Positions 25,608-34,286 of a stretch of DNA of 64,000 bases are shown here, piece after piece (positions within the stretch are counted from its first letter, which is position 1; each line of letters opens with the position of its first letter). This DNA comes from Bacillus gaemokensis (GTDB taxonomy: Bacteria; Bacillota; Bacilli; Bacillales; Bacillaceae_G). The position numbers were made by a program, and so were the translations under genes. The notes under the pieces are model-generated. The model worked only from the letters and a program-made list of their open reading frames with translations, was not told the origin of the DNA and ran no database searches. The stretch spans positions 45,052-109,051 of the forward strand of contig NZ_LTAQ01000069.1 of assembly GCF_001590835.1 (NCBI RefSeq), written 5' to 3'.

Positions 25608-25699
25608 TTATCCCGCATTACAGCTTGTAAAAGTCCGATTAATAAAGGTTAATAATCAGTGGGGGATATGGAAACCCCACTACTGAATAAAGTTTTAAA
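25608..25699 (-). repeat. Internally deleted copy of the dispersed repeat
   Basis: On the minus strand it reads ACTTTATTCAGTAGTGGGG, then CCCCCACTGATTATTA, AATCGGACTTTTAC and GCGGGATAAA: the ordered blocks of the full element without the CCCACCTAACTTC block. It fills most of the gap before pepF; the remainder shows no gene. Confidence 0.7.
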
Positions 25700-25816
25700 A
25701 TAAAAATTGAAGAGGGACTACAATTTCTGACGAATTTTGTTGAAGAATAAAAGGAGATTTAGAAGCAAAAATGGAATTATAGTTAAGGATACATATCATT
25801 GAGAGGAGGCATATTT

Positions 25817-27511
25817 ATGTCATTTAAGAACTATGAATATAAGCGCCCAAATACAGAAGAATTACAAGGGAAATTCACTACAGCTTTAGAACAATTTGAA
25901 AATGCCAAAACTGCCGAAGAACAAAAGCAAGCGATTAGTTTCATTAATGAAATTCGCAATGATTTTGGAACGATGGGAACACTTTGTTCTATTCGACACT
26001 CAGTCGATACGACGGATGCCTTTTATAAAGAAGAACAAGATTTTTTTGATGAATATGATCCAGTTGCACAAGGGTATGTAACAAAATATTATAAAGCATT
26101 GCTAAGCTCTTCATTTCGTGAGGAGTTAGAAAATTATTATGGGAAACAGTTGTTTGCTTTAGCAGAGTGTGATTTGAAAACATATTCTGAGGAAATTGTG
26201 AAAGATTTACAAATGGAAAATAAATTATCTTCACAATATACACAGCTATTAGCAGCTGCAAAGATTGCATTTGAAGGAGAAGAAAGAACATTATCACAAC
26301 TTATTCCTTTTATGCAGGGAACAGAAAGAAGTACACGTAAACAAGCTAGTGAAGCATATTATGGTTTCTTAGCAGAGAATGAAGAAGAGCTAGATCGTAT
26401 TTATGATGAGCTTGTAAAAGTGAGAACGAAAATTGCTAAAACACTTGGCTTTAAAAACTTTGTTGAACTTGGATATGCGAGAATGTATCGAACGGATTAT
26501 AACGCGGAAATGGTTGCAAATTATCGCAAACAAGTATTAGATTATATCGTTCCAGTTGCAACAGAATTACGAAATAGACAAAAAGCGCGTATTGGCGTAG
26601 AAAAACTAGCTTACTATGATGAGAACTTTGAATTTGCGACAGGTAATCCGACTCCAAAGGGAGACGCGGATTGGATTATCAATCATGGAAAGACAATGTA
26701 CAAAGAATTATCAAATGAAACCGATGAATTCTTCAACTTTATGTTAGACAATAATTTATTAGATTTAGTTGCGAAAAAAGGAAAAGCTGGCGGCGGGTAT
26801 TGTACATATATTGAAAATTATAAGGCGCCTTTCATTTTTTCAAACTTTAACGGAACATCAGGTGATATTGATGTGTTAACACATGAAGCAGGACATGCAT
26901 TTCAAGTCTACGAGAGCCGTAAGTATGAAATCCCAGAGTACAATTGGCCAACGTATGAAGCGTGTGAAATTCATTCAATGAGTATGGAATTTTTCACATG
27001 GCCATGGATGAAATTATTCTTTGAAGAAGATACAGATAAATATTATTTCTCTCATTTAAGTTCAGCACTTCTATTTTTACCATATGGTGTATCTGTGGAT
27101 GAATTCCAGCATTATGTATACGAAAATCCCGAAGCATCATCAGCAGATCGTAAAGCTGCTTGGCGTAATATTGAGAGAAAATATTTACCGCATCGAGATT
27201 ATGAAGATAATGCTTACTTAGAACGCGGAGGTTTTTGGCAACGCCAGGGGCATATTTATAGCTCGCCTTTCTATTACATCGATTATACATTAGCTCAAAT
27301 TTGTGCGCTGCAATTTTGGAAACGTGCAAGAGAAAATAGACAAGAGGCATGGGCAGACTATGTGAAACTTTGTGGACAGGGAGGAAGTCAATCATTCCTA
27401 CAATTAGTAGAAGGTGCGAATTTGACATCTCCATTTACAGATGGTTGTGTACAAGGGATAATTACTGAGATTCAAGCATGGTTACAGGCAGTAGATGACA
27501 CAAAATTGTAA
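25817..27511 (+). CDS. Oligoendopeptidase F-like M3 metallopeptidase (564 aa)
   Basis: Cytoplasmic zinc peptidase of family M3B that cleaves oligopeptides. The zinc site LTHEAGHAF (HExxH) and the downstream Glu-containing helix (YEACEIHSMSMEFF) are intact. ATG 25817 (MSFKNYEYKRP) follows GAGAGGAGG. Full family length. Single gene with a short A/T-rich stem (AAAAACA/TGTTTTT) after the stop as possible terminator. Confidence 0.88.
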   Translation: MSFKNYEYKRPNTEELQGKFTTALEQFENAKTAEEQKQAISFINEIRNDFGTMGTLCSIRHSVDTTDAFYKEEQDFFDEYDPVAQGYVTKYYKALLSSSFREELENYYGKQLFALAECDLKTYSEEIVKDLQMENKLSSQYTQLLAAAKIAFEGEERTLSQLIPFMQGTERSTRKQASEAYYGFLAENEEELDRIYDELVKVRTKIAKTLGFKNFVELGYARMYRTDYNAEMVANYRKQVLDYIVPVATELRNRQKARIGVEKLAYYDENFEFATGNPTPKGDADWIINHGKTMYKELSNETDEFFNFMLDNNLLDLVAKKGKAGGGYCTYIENYKAPFIFSNFNGTSGDIDVLTHEAGHAFQVYESRKYEIPEYNWPTYEACEIHSMSMEFFTWPWMKLFFEEDTDKYYFSHLSSALLFLPYGVSVDEFQHYVYENPEASSADRKAAWRNIERKYLPHRDYEDNAYLERGGFWQRQGHIYSSPFYYIDYTLAQICALQFWKRARENRQEAWADYVKLCGQGGSQSFLQLVEGANLTSPFTDGCVQGIITEIQAWLQAVDDTKL

Positions 27512-27591
27512 AAAAACACGCTGTTTTTTTTCGGTTTGACATCGACACATGTATTAAATAATGAGATAATATAAGAAAATTCAGATTTACC

Positions 27592-27637
27592 AAGAGGTGT
27601 TTCTACATAAGAAGCGCCTCTTTTTACCAAAAAGAGG
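27592..27637 (+). promoter_or_regulatory. Structured leader of the DinB-family gene (attenuator candidate)
   Basis: Segment 1 (27592-27603, AAGAGGTGTTTC) pairs with segment 2 (27611-27622, GAAGCGCCTCTT), followed by T residues like a terminator. Part of segment 2 (CCTCTTTTT, 27617-27625) also pairs perfectly with segment 3 (AAAAAGAGG, 27629-27637), which abuts the Shine-Dalgarno run of the next gene. The two stems exclude each other. A possible promoter (TTGACA, 17 bp, TAATGA) lies at about 27536-27564. Confidence 0.5.
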
Positions 27638-27647
27638 GGGGAGAATC

Positions 27648-28181
27648 ATGCTTCAATCTAATATGAATATTAGTTTGGAAACTTTATTGCAATCATTACA
27701 ATCTACAAGAAGTGCGTTGTTATCAGAAATTGAGATGTTAAATGATACGGAAGTGAATGTAAAGCCCCGGCGTGATAAATGGAGTATTATTCAAATTATG
27801 CATCATTTACACCTAGTTGAGCAATCGGTTACATCAGCCCTTGTATATGCCTTGCAAAAAAAGGAAAGGAAAGCTGTACAGCTCAAAGACCTCCAACTTA
27901 CTCTTGATCGAACGCACAAACGAGAAGCACCTCAACAAATGCAACCAACAGAAACGCTAATGAAAAAACAACAAGGAATTCAATTACTTGAACACTCCAG
28001 ACAAGAATTATTGCACACACTTCATAGTATTATAGATGAAAGAGAATTACTAGATAATTCATTAAAGCACCCTATATTTCATGAACTTAATCTATATCAG
28101 TGGATTCAATTTCTTGATTTACATGAACAACGTCATCTGACTCAGCTAAAAGAAGCGAAATACGCAATTTTACAAAGATAA
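27648..28181 (+). CDS. DinB-fold (DinB_2) protein (177 aa)
   Basis: Four-helix-bundle protein of the DinB/YfiT superfamily, often metal-dependent thiol transferases. The metal-ligand pattern is visible as a His in WSIIQIMHHLHLVE (about residue 50) and the pair in LDLHEQRHLTQL near the C-terminus. ATG 27648 follows GAGGGGGGAG. The actual substrate is unknown; bacillithiol-dependent activity is a family-level possibility. Confidence 0.75.
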   Translation: MLQSNMNISLETLLQSLQSTRSALLSEIEMLNDTEVNVKPRRDKWSIIQIMHHLHLVEQSVTSALVYALQKKERKAVQLKDLQLTLDRTHKREAPQQMQPTETLMKKQQGIQLLEHSRQELLHTLHSIIDERELLDNSLKHPIFHELNLYQWIQFLDLHEQRHLTQLKEAKYAILQR

Positions 28182-28199
28182 AGTAAATATGTTCTGATA

Positions 28200-28234
28200 A
28201 AAAGAAGTGAGCTAGTAAGTAGCTTACTTCTTTT
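28200..28234 (+). terminator. Terminator of the DinB-family gene
   Basis: AAAAGAAGTGAGCTA pairs with TAGCTTACTTCTTTT (one G-U), then T-rich. Confidence 0.85.
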
Positions 28235-28242
28235 GTTTTATT

Positions 28243-28310
28243 TTCTCCCGATATCCGCGGACGATAAGATTGAAAATCCCGATGATGTAAGGTTAGTGCG
28301 AGTAAAGCAT
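28243..28310 (-). repeat. Very degenerate relic of the dispersed repeat
   Basis: CTCCCGATATCCGCGGACGATAA recalls the CCCGCTATTCGCGGGCAGTAA end of the element; little else is recognisable. Confidence 0.3.
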
Positions 28311-28415
28311 ACTCTGTTTAAAAAAGCTTTACTTCATATGCTGGATTGATGCATATTTTTGCTTATTACCTTGGAATAATACATGAGGAAAGCACAAAAA
28401 GGAGCTGAAGAAAGC

Positions 28416-28532
28416 ATGGCAAACAAGAAAAAAGAAGAAGAACGCGCTTGGAAAGCACGAAAAGAGAATCAAAAGCCACATGGGAAAGTAAAGGCTTTTG
28501 CTGAGCTTGCTGATGAAACACAAAAAAAGTGA
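28416..28532 (+). CDS. Small charged protein, possibly DUF6254 (38 aa)
   Basis: Reads MANKKKEEERAWKARKENQK and ends with PHGKVKAFAELADETQKK. Very hydrophilic. The pattern of a charged N-terminus followed by QKPHGKVKxFAEL resembles a widespread small Bacillus family that I recall as DUF6254; function unknown. AAGGAG lies about 11 nt upstream of the ATG. The stop codon enters a terminator. Confidence 0.6.
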   Translation: MANKKKEEERAWKARKENQKPHGKVKAFAELADETQKK

Positions 28533-28550
28533 TGATTACATCACGTTTTT
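28529..28550. terminator. Terminator between the small gene and the kinase remnant
   Basis: GTGATG-ATTA-CATCAC hairpin with A run before and T run after; usable on either strand. Confidence 0.75.
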
Positions 28551-28855
28551 TGTACGAGCGGAAAAGTTAATAAAAAGGTGGTACCAATATCCTTTTCAAT
28601 TGTAATATCAATTTTTTCATCCATTGCTTTAATAACACTGAATACGACCATCATTCCAAGTCCGGTTCCCTTTTCTTTCGTGGAATAGAAAGGGGAACCG
28701 AGACGTTTAAGTTGTTCTTCGCTCATGCCGATTCCATTGTCTTTTATGATTAGGTACTAATGTAAGGATAAGGTCACCGGCATTAGGTATGGATTCAATA
28801 CAGTTTTTTTAAAATCTAACAAGCATTGGTTAAATTTTTGTTTTTCGCCAGAGAT
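28541..28855 (-). pseudogene. Remnant of a sensor histidine kinase (ATPase domain only)
   Basis: On the minus strand, frame-jumping translation gives SGEKQKFNQCLLDF, then NCIESIPNAGDLILTL, then IKDNGIGMSEEQL and KEKGTGLGMMVVFSVI: the consecutive N, G1 and G2 boxes of a histidine-kinase ATPase domain of the sporulation-kinase type. At least two frame changes interrupt them, and the sensor and His-containing domains are gone. The bases 28856-29069 upstream show no further kinase sequence and no gene. Confidence 0.8.
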
Positions 28856-29069
28856 AAAAAAAGAGTTAAATAATAAAAAGCATCAGATTTATCTCCACCC
28901 TATGCTCATATGTATGGGGTTTAATTAAGTATAATCACATTATTAAAATACAAGAAAATGAATCTTAATTTCATAAAAAGACAGAAAAATCAGATGTTTT
29001 TCTGAGATATATACATTATGTTACAATATGTGTTGGCAATGAAAGAAGAAATTCCATGTACTCCATGGG

Positions 29070-29104
29070 AGAGGTTCGCGAACTCCCTCTATAAAAAACT
29101 AAGG
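29070..29104 (+). promoter_or_regulatory. PreQ1-I riboswitch aptamer
   Basis: AGAGG-TTCGCGAACT-CCCTCT followed by ATAAAAAACTAAGG is the compact preQ1-I aptamer: a 5-bp stem, its C-rich loop, and the A-rich tail whose CTAA closes the pseudoknot. It lies upstream of queCDE, exactly where this class is known to control queuosine-precursor genes. The aptamer binds preQ1 and represses. Confidence 0.93.
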
Positions 29105-29105
29105 G

Positions 29106-29140
29106 AACAACAATATCCTTAGGTATTGTTTTGTTTTTTT
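29106..29140 (+). terminator. PreQ1 riboswitch terminator
   Basis: AACAATATCC and GGTATTGTT form a stem with T run after it; CCTTAG in the loop region can pair with the aptamer tail CTAAGG as antiterminator. Confidence 0.8.
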
Positions 29141-29201
29141 ATTGTGACAGTTCAAGAACGTTCTTTCTTCTTATTCGTATTAGAGAAGGAGAATGAGTGA
29201 G

Positions 29202-29864
29202 ATGAAAAAAGAAAAAGCAGTTGTTGTTTTTAGTGGCGGTCAAGATAGTACAACATGTTTATTTTGGGCCATGCAACAGTTTGAAGAAGTGGAAGCAGTA
29301 ACGTTTAATTATAATCAACGTCATAAATTAGAAATTGATTGTGCAGCGGATATTGCGAAAGAGCTAGGAATCAAACATACGGTACTAGATATGAGCTTAT
29401 TAAATCAGCTTGCTCCAAACGCGTTAACTAGAACGGATATGGAGATTACGCACGAGGAAGGTGAATTACCATCGACATTTGTAGATGGACGAAATTTACT
29501 ATTCTTATCATTTGCAGCTGTGTTAGCAAAACAAGTTGGAGCACGTCATATTGTAACTGGCGTATGTGAAACGGACTTTAGCGGTTATCCTGATTGCCGT
29601 GATGTGTTTGTGAAATCGTTAAATGTAACGTTAAATTTATCGATGGATTATCCATTTGTTATTCATACACCTCTTATGTGGATTGATAAAGCAGAAACTT
29701 GGAAATTGTCAGATGAACTTGGTGCATTCCAGTTTGTTAGAGAAAAAACATTAACGTGTTATAACGGAATCATTGGTGATGGTTGCGGTGAATGTCCAGC
29801 TTGTAAACTTCGCAAAGCAGGCTTAGATACGTATCTACAAGAACGCGAAGGAGCGAATGTATAA
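29202..29864 (+). CDS. queC: 7-Cyano-7-deazaguanine (preQ0) synthase (220 aa)
   Basis: ATP-dependent conversion of 7-carboxy-7-deazaguanine to preQ0. PP-loop motif [12 protein letters not shown] near residue 9 and a C-terminal zinc site [14 protein letters not shown], plus an upstream Cys. ATG 29202 is 10 nt from GAAGGAG; the ATG at 29193 is only 1 nt away from it. Length matches B. subtilis QueC. It overlaps queD by one base (TAATG). Confidence 0.95.
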   Translation: MKKEKAVVVFSGGQDSTTCLFWAMQQFEEVEAVTFNYNQRHKLEIDCAADIAKELGIKHTVLDMSLLNQLAPNALTRTDMEITHEEGELPSTFVDGRNLLFLSFAAVLAKQVGARHIVTGVCETDFSGYPDCRDVFVKSLNVTLNLSMDYPFVIHTPLMWIDKAETWKLSDELGAFQFVREKTLTCYNGIIGDGCGECPACKLRKAGLDTYLQEREGANV

Positions 29865-30358
29865 TGGAACAGAATTTTTTTGGGTTTCGCATCGTAGAGA
29901 ATTTACAAAAAGTGGACAAGGATATTCAGCGTGAACAATTGAAATATCATAATAAACGAGTGATGGTCAGCAAGGAATTTACATTTGATGCGGCGCACCA
30001 TTTACACTGCTATGAAGGAAAGTGTAAAAATTTACACGGTCACACATACAAAGTTGTTTTTGGTATTAGCGGATATGTAAATGAAATTGGACTTGCGATT
30101 GACTTTGGAGATATAAAAGAAATTTGGAAAAATGAAATTGAAATTTATTTGGATCATCGTTATTTGAATGAAACATTACCAGCAATGAATACAACTGCAG
30201 AAAATATGGTCGTTTGGATTTATGAGAAGATGGCAGAAGCACTTACAAAAGAGAATCGCTCCGACGCATATAAGGGGGCACGTGTTGAATTTGTTCGTTT
30301 ATTTGAGACACCAACAAGTTATGCGGAAGTAAGACGGGAGTGGATGCTCGGTGAGTAA
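29864..30358 (+). CDS. queD: 6-Carboxy-5,6,7,8-tetrahydropterin synthase (164 aa)
   Basis: Converts dihydroneopterin triphosphate to CPH4. The zinc His residues in FDAAHHLHCY and NLHGHTYKV, and the catalytic Cys in CYEGKCKNLHGH, are intact. About 30 residues at the N-terminus ([16 protein letters not shown]) extend beyond minimal QueD. Translationally coupled to queC and overlapping queE by 8 nt. Confidence 0.93.
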   Translation: MEQNFFGFRIVENLQKVDKDIQREQLKYHNKRVMVSKEFTFDAAHHLHCYEGKCKNLHGHTYKVVFGISGYVNEIGLAIDFGDIKEIWKNEIEIYLDHRYLNETLPAMNTTAENMVVWIYEKMAEALTKENRSDAYKGARVEFVRLFETPTSYAEVRREWMLGE

Positions 30359-31067
30359 ACTCCCCGTCTTAGAGATTTTTGGTCCAACGATTCAAGGTGA
30401 AGGAATGGTTGTTGGTCAAAAGACAATGTTTATTCGCACAGCAGGATGTGATTATAGTTGTGCGTGGTGTGATTCTTCCTTTACATGGGATGGATCAGCA
30501 AAAGAGCAAATCAGACAAATGACCCCAGAAGAGATTTGGGATGAACTTTTTGAAATTGGTGGAGAAAATTTTTCTCATGTAACAATTTCAGGTGGAAACC
30601 CGGTGTTGCTGAAAAATATAGAGGGCTTTTTAGATTTATTAAAAGAAAAGCAGATTCGTACAGCTATTGAGACCCAAGGTAGTAAATGGCAAGAATGGTT
30701 GCTTCATATTGATGAAGTGACAATCTCACCAAAACCACCGAGTTCACAAATGAAAACTGATTTTCTCATGCTAGATTCTGTAATTGAAAGATTAGTAGGG
30801 AAAGATTTTAGCTTAAAAGTAGTTGTGTTTGATGATCATGATTTTGAATATGCGGTAAAAGTACACGAACGTTATCCGCATGTACCATTTTTCTTGCAAG
30901 TTGGAAATGATGATACAAAAACCATAGATGATGCAATGCTTATTAAAAAATTGTTAGAGAAATATGAATGGCTCATTGAAAAAGCAGTTCATTGTAAAGA
31001 AATGAATGATGCAAAGGTATTACCTCAGCTGCACGCTTTAGTGTGGGGAAATAAAAGAGGTGTATAA
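30351..31067 (+). CDS. queE: 7-Carboxy-7-deazaguanine synthase, radical SAM (238 aa)
   Basis: Radical-SAM ring contraction of CPH4 to CDG. The cluster motif is CDYSCAWC (CxxxCxxC) near residue 31, preceded by the family's GPTIQGEGMVVGQKTMF. GTG start at 30351 within queD. Followed by a repeat copy before queF. Confidence 0.93.
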   Translation: MSKLPVLEIFGPTIQGEGMVVGQKTMFIRTAGCDYSCAWCDSSFTWDGSAKEQIRQMTPEEIWDELFEIGGENFSHVTISGGNPVLLKNIEGFLDLLKEKQIRTAIETQGSKWQEWLLHIDEVTISPKPPSSQMKTDFLMLDSVIERLVGKDFSLKVVVFDDHDFEYAVKVHERYPHVPFFLQVGNDDTKTIDDAMLIKKLLEKYEWLIEKAVHCKEMNDAKVLPQLHALVWGNKRGV

Positions 31068-31068
31068 A

Positions 31069-31131
31069 GTGAAATTTTAGTCAGTGGGGAGTTCTATATC
31101 CTCCTCTGATTATTAGTTGAATCAACCGAAT
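31069..31131 (+). repeat. Half copy of the dispersed repeat between queE and queF
   Basis: GTGAAATTTTAGTCAGTGGGG, then CCTCTGATTATTAG and a diverged AATCAACCG: the 5' blocks of the element, ending before the GGGCGGTTTATC block. It lies inside the que operon. Confidence 0.65.
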
Positions 31132-31149
31132 TGAAGGGATGTATGAAAA

Positions 31150-31647
31150 ATGACAGGAAGACTAGATGAAGATTTAAAAGATGTAACGTTACTTGGAAAT
31201 CAAAATACAAAATATTTATTTGAATATAGTCCAGAAATTTTAGAGACATTTGATAATAATCATCCAAACCGTGATTATTTTGTGAAGTTTAACTGTCCTG
31301 AATTTACAAGCTTATGTCCAAAAACAGGACAACCAGATTTTGCGACAATTTATATTAGCTATATTCCGGAACAAAAAATGGTGGAAAGTAAGTCTTTAAA
31401 ATTATATTTATTTAGTTTCCGTAATCATGGTGATTTTCATGAAGACTGTATGAATGTTATTATGAATGATTTAATCAAACTAATGGACCCACGTTATATT
31501 GAAGTATGGGGGAAATTCACACCGCGTGGTGGTATTTCAATTGATCCATATTGTAACTATGGTCGCCCTGGTACTAAATATGAGCAAATGGCAGAATACC
31601 GTATGATGAATCATGACTTATATCCAGAAACAATTGATAATCGTTAA
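31150..31647 (+). CDS. queF: NADPH-dependent preQ0 reductase (165 aa)
   Basis: Reduces the nitrile of preQ0 to the amine preQ1, the last soluble step before tRNA insertion. Catalytic Cys56 and Asp63 in [14 protein letters not shown] correspond to Cys55/Asp62 of B. subtilis QueF; the NADPH motif [16 protein letters not shown] with its Glu is present. AAGGGATG precedes the ATG. Ends at a strong terminator. Confidence 0.95.
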   Translation: MTGRLDEDLKDVTLLGNQNTKYLFEYSPEILETFDNNHPNRDYFVKFNCPEFTSLCPKTGQPDFATIYISYIPEQKMVESKSLKLYLFSFRNHGDFHEDCMNVIMNDLIKLMDPRYIEVWGKFTPRGGISIDPYCNYGRPGTKYEQMAEYRMMNHDLYPETIDNR

Positions 31648-31649
31648 TA

Positions 31650-31684
31650 AAAAAGGAACTGTATGTATATACAGTTCCTTTTTC
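31650..31684. terminator. Terminator shared by queF and ykvS
   Basis: AAAAAGGAACTGTAT (31650-31664) and its perfect complement (31669-31683). Confidence 0.9.
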
Positions 31685-31691
31685 TATTATA

Positions 31692-31877
31692 TTATGCATG
31701 TTGATTGATAACTGTATAATTCTTGTGATTTACAACTGTAAGAGGTTCCATATCTAGTTCTCTAAAATTCTCCATGATTGTTATATCGACAATAACGGAG
31801 TTTTTATTTACTTTCTGAACACGGCCTTGCATTCCACCTTTAAATTCGATAATATCTCCAGTTTCTGCGATTTCCAT
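31692..31877 (-). CDS. ykvS: YkvS-like small protein, DUF2187 (61 aa)
   Basis: Predicted small beta-barrel protein with the family pattern GDIIEFKGGMQGRVQKVNKNSVIVDIT. ATG 31877 is 6 nt after AAGGAGAG; a TTG two codons earlier abuts the ribosome site. B. subtilis ykvS lies in the comparable ykv segment near queF. Function unknown. Confidence 0.75.
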   Translation of the reverse strand: MEIAETGDIIEFKGGMQGRVQKVNKNSVIVDITIMENFRELDMEPLTVVNHKNYTVINQHA

Positions 31878-32025
31878 AAGCAACTCTCCTTGTTACAGTT
31901 TTACCAAAAAAAGAACAAGTTTGTTCTTTTTTATTTTCTTTTATTTTGAACTATATTCTTCGATTTGTAAATGTTTCCATTAAAAAAATTCAAAAAATAG
32001 TCATTTTTCATAAGTAATATATAAA

Positions 32026-32100
32026 GTGAAACTTTAATTAGCGAAGGGGGATATTCTTACTGACTGTTATCTTTTATTAATTGGTCTTTTAAAGGTAGCT
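32026..32100 (+). repeat. Partial copy of the dispersed repeat
   Basis: GTGAAACTTTAATTAGCGAAGGGGG, then TTACTGACTGTTA and AATTGGTCTTTTA: 5' blocks of the element, diverged. The gap 31878-32401 holds this copy, the next one and no gene. Confidence 0.55.
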
Positions 32101-32242
32101 TATTGTTCTGCTTAACATCCTTTTGTTCATGGAATATAGATATGGGAATTACTGCTTCGTATGGGGGATAGAAGTATTTTCATATTTTGAGAGAAGAAGG
32201 TGGATAAGAAGTGAATATATTCATATATAAGAGTATAATAAA

Positions 32243-32389
32243 GTGAAACTATGATTAGTAGGGATGAAACATCTGTAATCATTAGTTGAACGAATCGGGT
32301 ATTTACGGGCGGTTTATTTTTAATCTCTTTTTTGCTTTCTGCTAAAGTTTGAGGAGAGGATATTACGGTCTGTTGATGCGGGAGAAATT
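32243..32389 (+). repeat. Near full-length copy of the dispersed repeat
   Basis: Runs from GTGAAACTATGATTAG through ACGGGCGGTTTATT, GCTAAAGTTTGAGG and ends GATGCGGGAGAAAT, the block order of the full element. The following gene's ribosome site starts within 10 bp of its end. Confidence 0.7.
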
Positions 32390-32401
32390 AGGAGCGATTA
32401 A

Positions 32402-32560
32402 ATGATATTTGAAGTTGTTGGAAGTTTTATAGCGATTCTTTTATTCCTATTCTCATATAAGCAGTTAAAAATAATTCGTATTCATGAAACAAGTGAATAT
32501 TTTGATGGGTTAGACGATGTGCCAGTTTCAATAACTTATGAGAATGGTGCGGATATGTAA
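32402..32560 (+). CDS. Small single-pass membrane protein (52 aa)
   Basis: Starts MIFEVVGSFIAILLFLFS: one N-terminal membrane helix, then a hydrophilic tail ending VSITYENGADM. TAGGAG lies 9 nt upstream of the ATG, next to the end of a repeat element. Family not recognised. Confidence 0.6.
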   Translation: MIFEVVGSFIAILLFLFSYKQLKIIRIHETSEYFDGLDDVPVSITYENGADM

Positions 32561-32654
32561 AGAAGTATGACTTTCTGTTTTGTCGTGTTATGATGAAAAT
32601 AAGAAAAAGTACATAATGATATAGTTGATGAGCGGTGAATGGAGAGTGAAGAAA

Positions 32655-33257
32655 ATGCGGATTTCTTTTATTCGTCACGGTCGCTTAAATAGTGTCACAG
32701 AAGCAATGACAATTGCATCGTTTCGCGAATGGATGGAGCGATATGATGTAATTGATATAGTAAAGGGCACAGAAATACCAATTGAGACAGTTGAGGCAAC
32801 TGAATCTGCAAAGCTTATTGTAACGAGTGATCAAAAACATACGGTACAGTCAGCGGCGGAACTAACAGGCTCTCTGTCCTTTATACAAAGTCCTCTTTTT
32901 CGAGAGGCGGAAATACCACCTGGATTTTTTGCTCCAAAGTGGGTGAGATGTAAACCAAAAGTATGGACAGTTATTGGGCGTACATTATGGATAATCGGAT
33001 ATTCTAAACAGGTTGAATCTTATCGAGCCGCACAAATGAGAGCAAAACAAGCAGCTGATACATTAGTTGGATATACACTTGTACACGGTCATATTGCACT
33101 CGTAGGTCATACCTATTTTAATACGATGATTGGGGCGGAGCTACGTGCAAGAGGGTGGTCTGGACCGCCTGTTTTTCATCGGAAGCCATGGGGGTGTACA
33201 GAATACACATTTCATGAAGCGATGAATGGAAATATATTAAACACCAATTTAACATAA
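32655..33257 (+). CDS. Histidine phosphatase family protein (200 aa)
   Basis: Phosphoglycerate-mutase-like phosphatase: N-terminal ISFIRHGRLN carries the RHG phospho-acceptor motif, and HIALVGHTYFNTM the second catalytic His. It lacks the longer mutase inserts. ATG 32655 has GGAGAGTG upstream. Substrate unknown. Confidence 0.75.
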   Translation: MRISFIRHGRLNSVTEAMTIASFREWMERYDVIDIVKGTEIPIETVEATESAKLIVTSDQKHTVQSAAELTGSLSFIQSPLFREAEIPPGFFAPKWVRCKPKVWTVIGRTLWIIGYSKQVESYRAAQMRAKQAADTLVGYTLVHGHIALVGHTYFNTMIGAELRARGWSGPPVFHRKPWGCTEYTFHEAMNGNILNTNLT

Positions 33258-33292
33258 AAACACACGATTCAATAAAGAATCGTGTGTTTTTT
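33256..33292. terminator. Shared terminator
   Basis: AAAAACACACGATTC and GAATCGTGTGTTTTT form a perfect stem between convergent genes. Confidence 0.92.
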
Positions 33293-33870
33293 TAAAAGAC
33301 GAGAGCCTTTTCACATAAAGGTTTTACTAAATGCGCGTATTGTTCACCGACAAGCATTACCGTTTTATCTTCTTGATAACCAAGTTTTTTATATAAAGAG
33401 AAAGCACGTTTGTTTTCTAAATTTACAAGTAATGCAATTTTTTCATAGCCTTTTTCAAATGCTTCATTTTCTGCTGCTGTAATCAATTTTGAGCCAATAC
33501 CTCGTCCGCCATATTCGCTTGAAACAGATAAGGTGTCAATGTAATATTCATCAAGCTCGGCTTCTTTTTCTAGCGTAATACTTGGATCTTGTTGATTTTC
33601 ACGTAAGTGCTGTACAATTGGATTATCCAGTTGTTCTGCATTACTTCCATGATAGGCTACGATGATTCCAACTGCCTTGCCGTCTTGTTCTTCAACGAAA
33701 CAATTCTCATAGCTAAGTCGATTTTCTTTTTTTGAAAACCAATATTCAATCCCTAACAATACTTCTGTTTCTGCCTTCTTACCTGTGATTTTTTCAGCAA
33801 TTTCATGCAAAGCGTTATACAATAAAGGAGATATTGCTTTTGCATCTGTCCTTTTTGCTTTCCGAATCAT
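33292..33870 (-). CDS. GNAT-family N-acetyltransferase (192 aa)
   Basis: Acetyl-CoA-dependent transferase. Motif A (YIDTLSVSSEYGGRGIGSKLI, with the pyrophosphate-binding RGIGS) and motif B (NKRAFSLYKKLGYQ) lie in the C-terminal half. Possibly the counterpart of B. subtilis YkwB by position. Substrate unknown. Confidence 0.75.
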   Translation of the reverse strand: MIRKAKRTDAKAISPLLYNALHEIAEKITGKKAETEVLLGIEYWFSKKENRLSYENCFVEEQDGKAVGIIVAYHGSNAEQLDNPIVQHLRENQQDPSITLEKEAELDEYYIDTLSVSSEYGGRGIGSKLITAAENEAFEKGYEKIALLVNLENKRAFSLYKKLGYQEDKTVMLVGEQYAHLVKPLCEKALVF

Positions 33871-34067
33871 ATTATCCCTCCTAATTATCTATTCTTATTG
33901 TAACATAAAATGAAGTGTAGGAAGGTGTATAAGATGTACTTGGTTATCAGAGCAATTTGGTATGGTTAAACCACTATGTTAATATATGATATTTACTATA
34001 AATGTAATAAATTTAACGTTGTCGACCTGTGGAAGATACGATAGAATATTGCAGAGAGGTGAAATAC

Positions 34068-34262
34068 ATGGACGAACAATTAGCAAATACAATTTTAGAT
34101 CAACTGAAAAATGGTGAGATAGAGGAGTATGTTGTAACAAAGGATGTATTTTATACGTTTCGTGATGTTATCGTGAATCGGGAAGATTTTAAACACTTTA
34201 GTGGAAATGCACAGCGCGGCGGACAGATTATTTATACATATATAGAAACACCACGTTCTTAA
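34068..34262 (+). CDS. Conserved-looking protein of unknown function (64 aa)
   Basis: MDEQLANTILDQLKNGEIEE followed by a short alpha/beta domain with an RGGQIIYTY strand. No membrane segment or metal motif. ATG 34068 with GAGAGGTGAA is better than the upstream in-frame start at 34029. Followed 24 nt later by another unknown gene, probably cotranscribed. Confidence 0.65.
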   Translation: MDEQLANTILDQLKNGEIEEYVVTKDVFYTFRDVIVNREDFKHFSGNAQRGGQIIYTYIETPRS

Positions 34263-34286
34263 TAGAAGATAAAAGGAGAGGGATTT

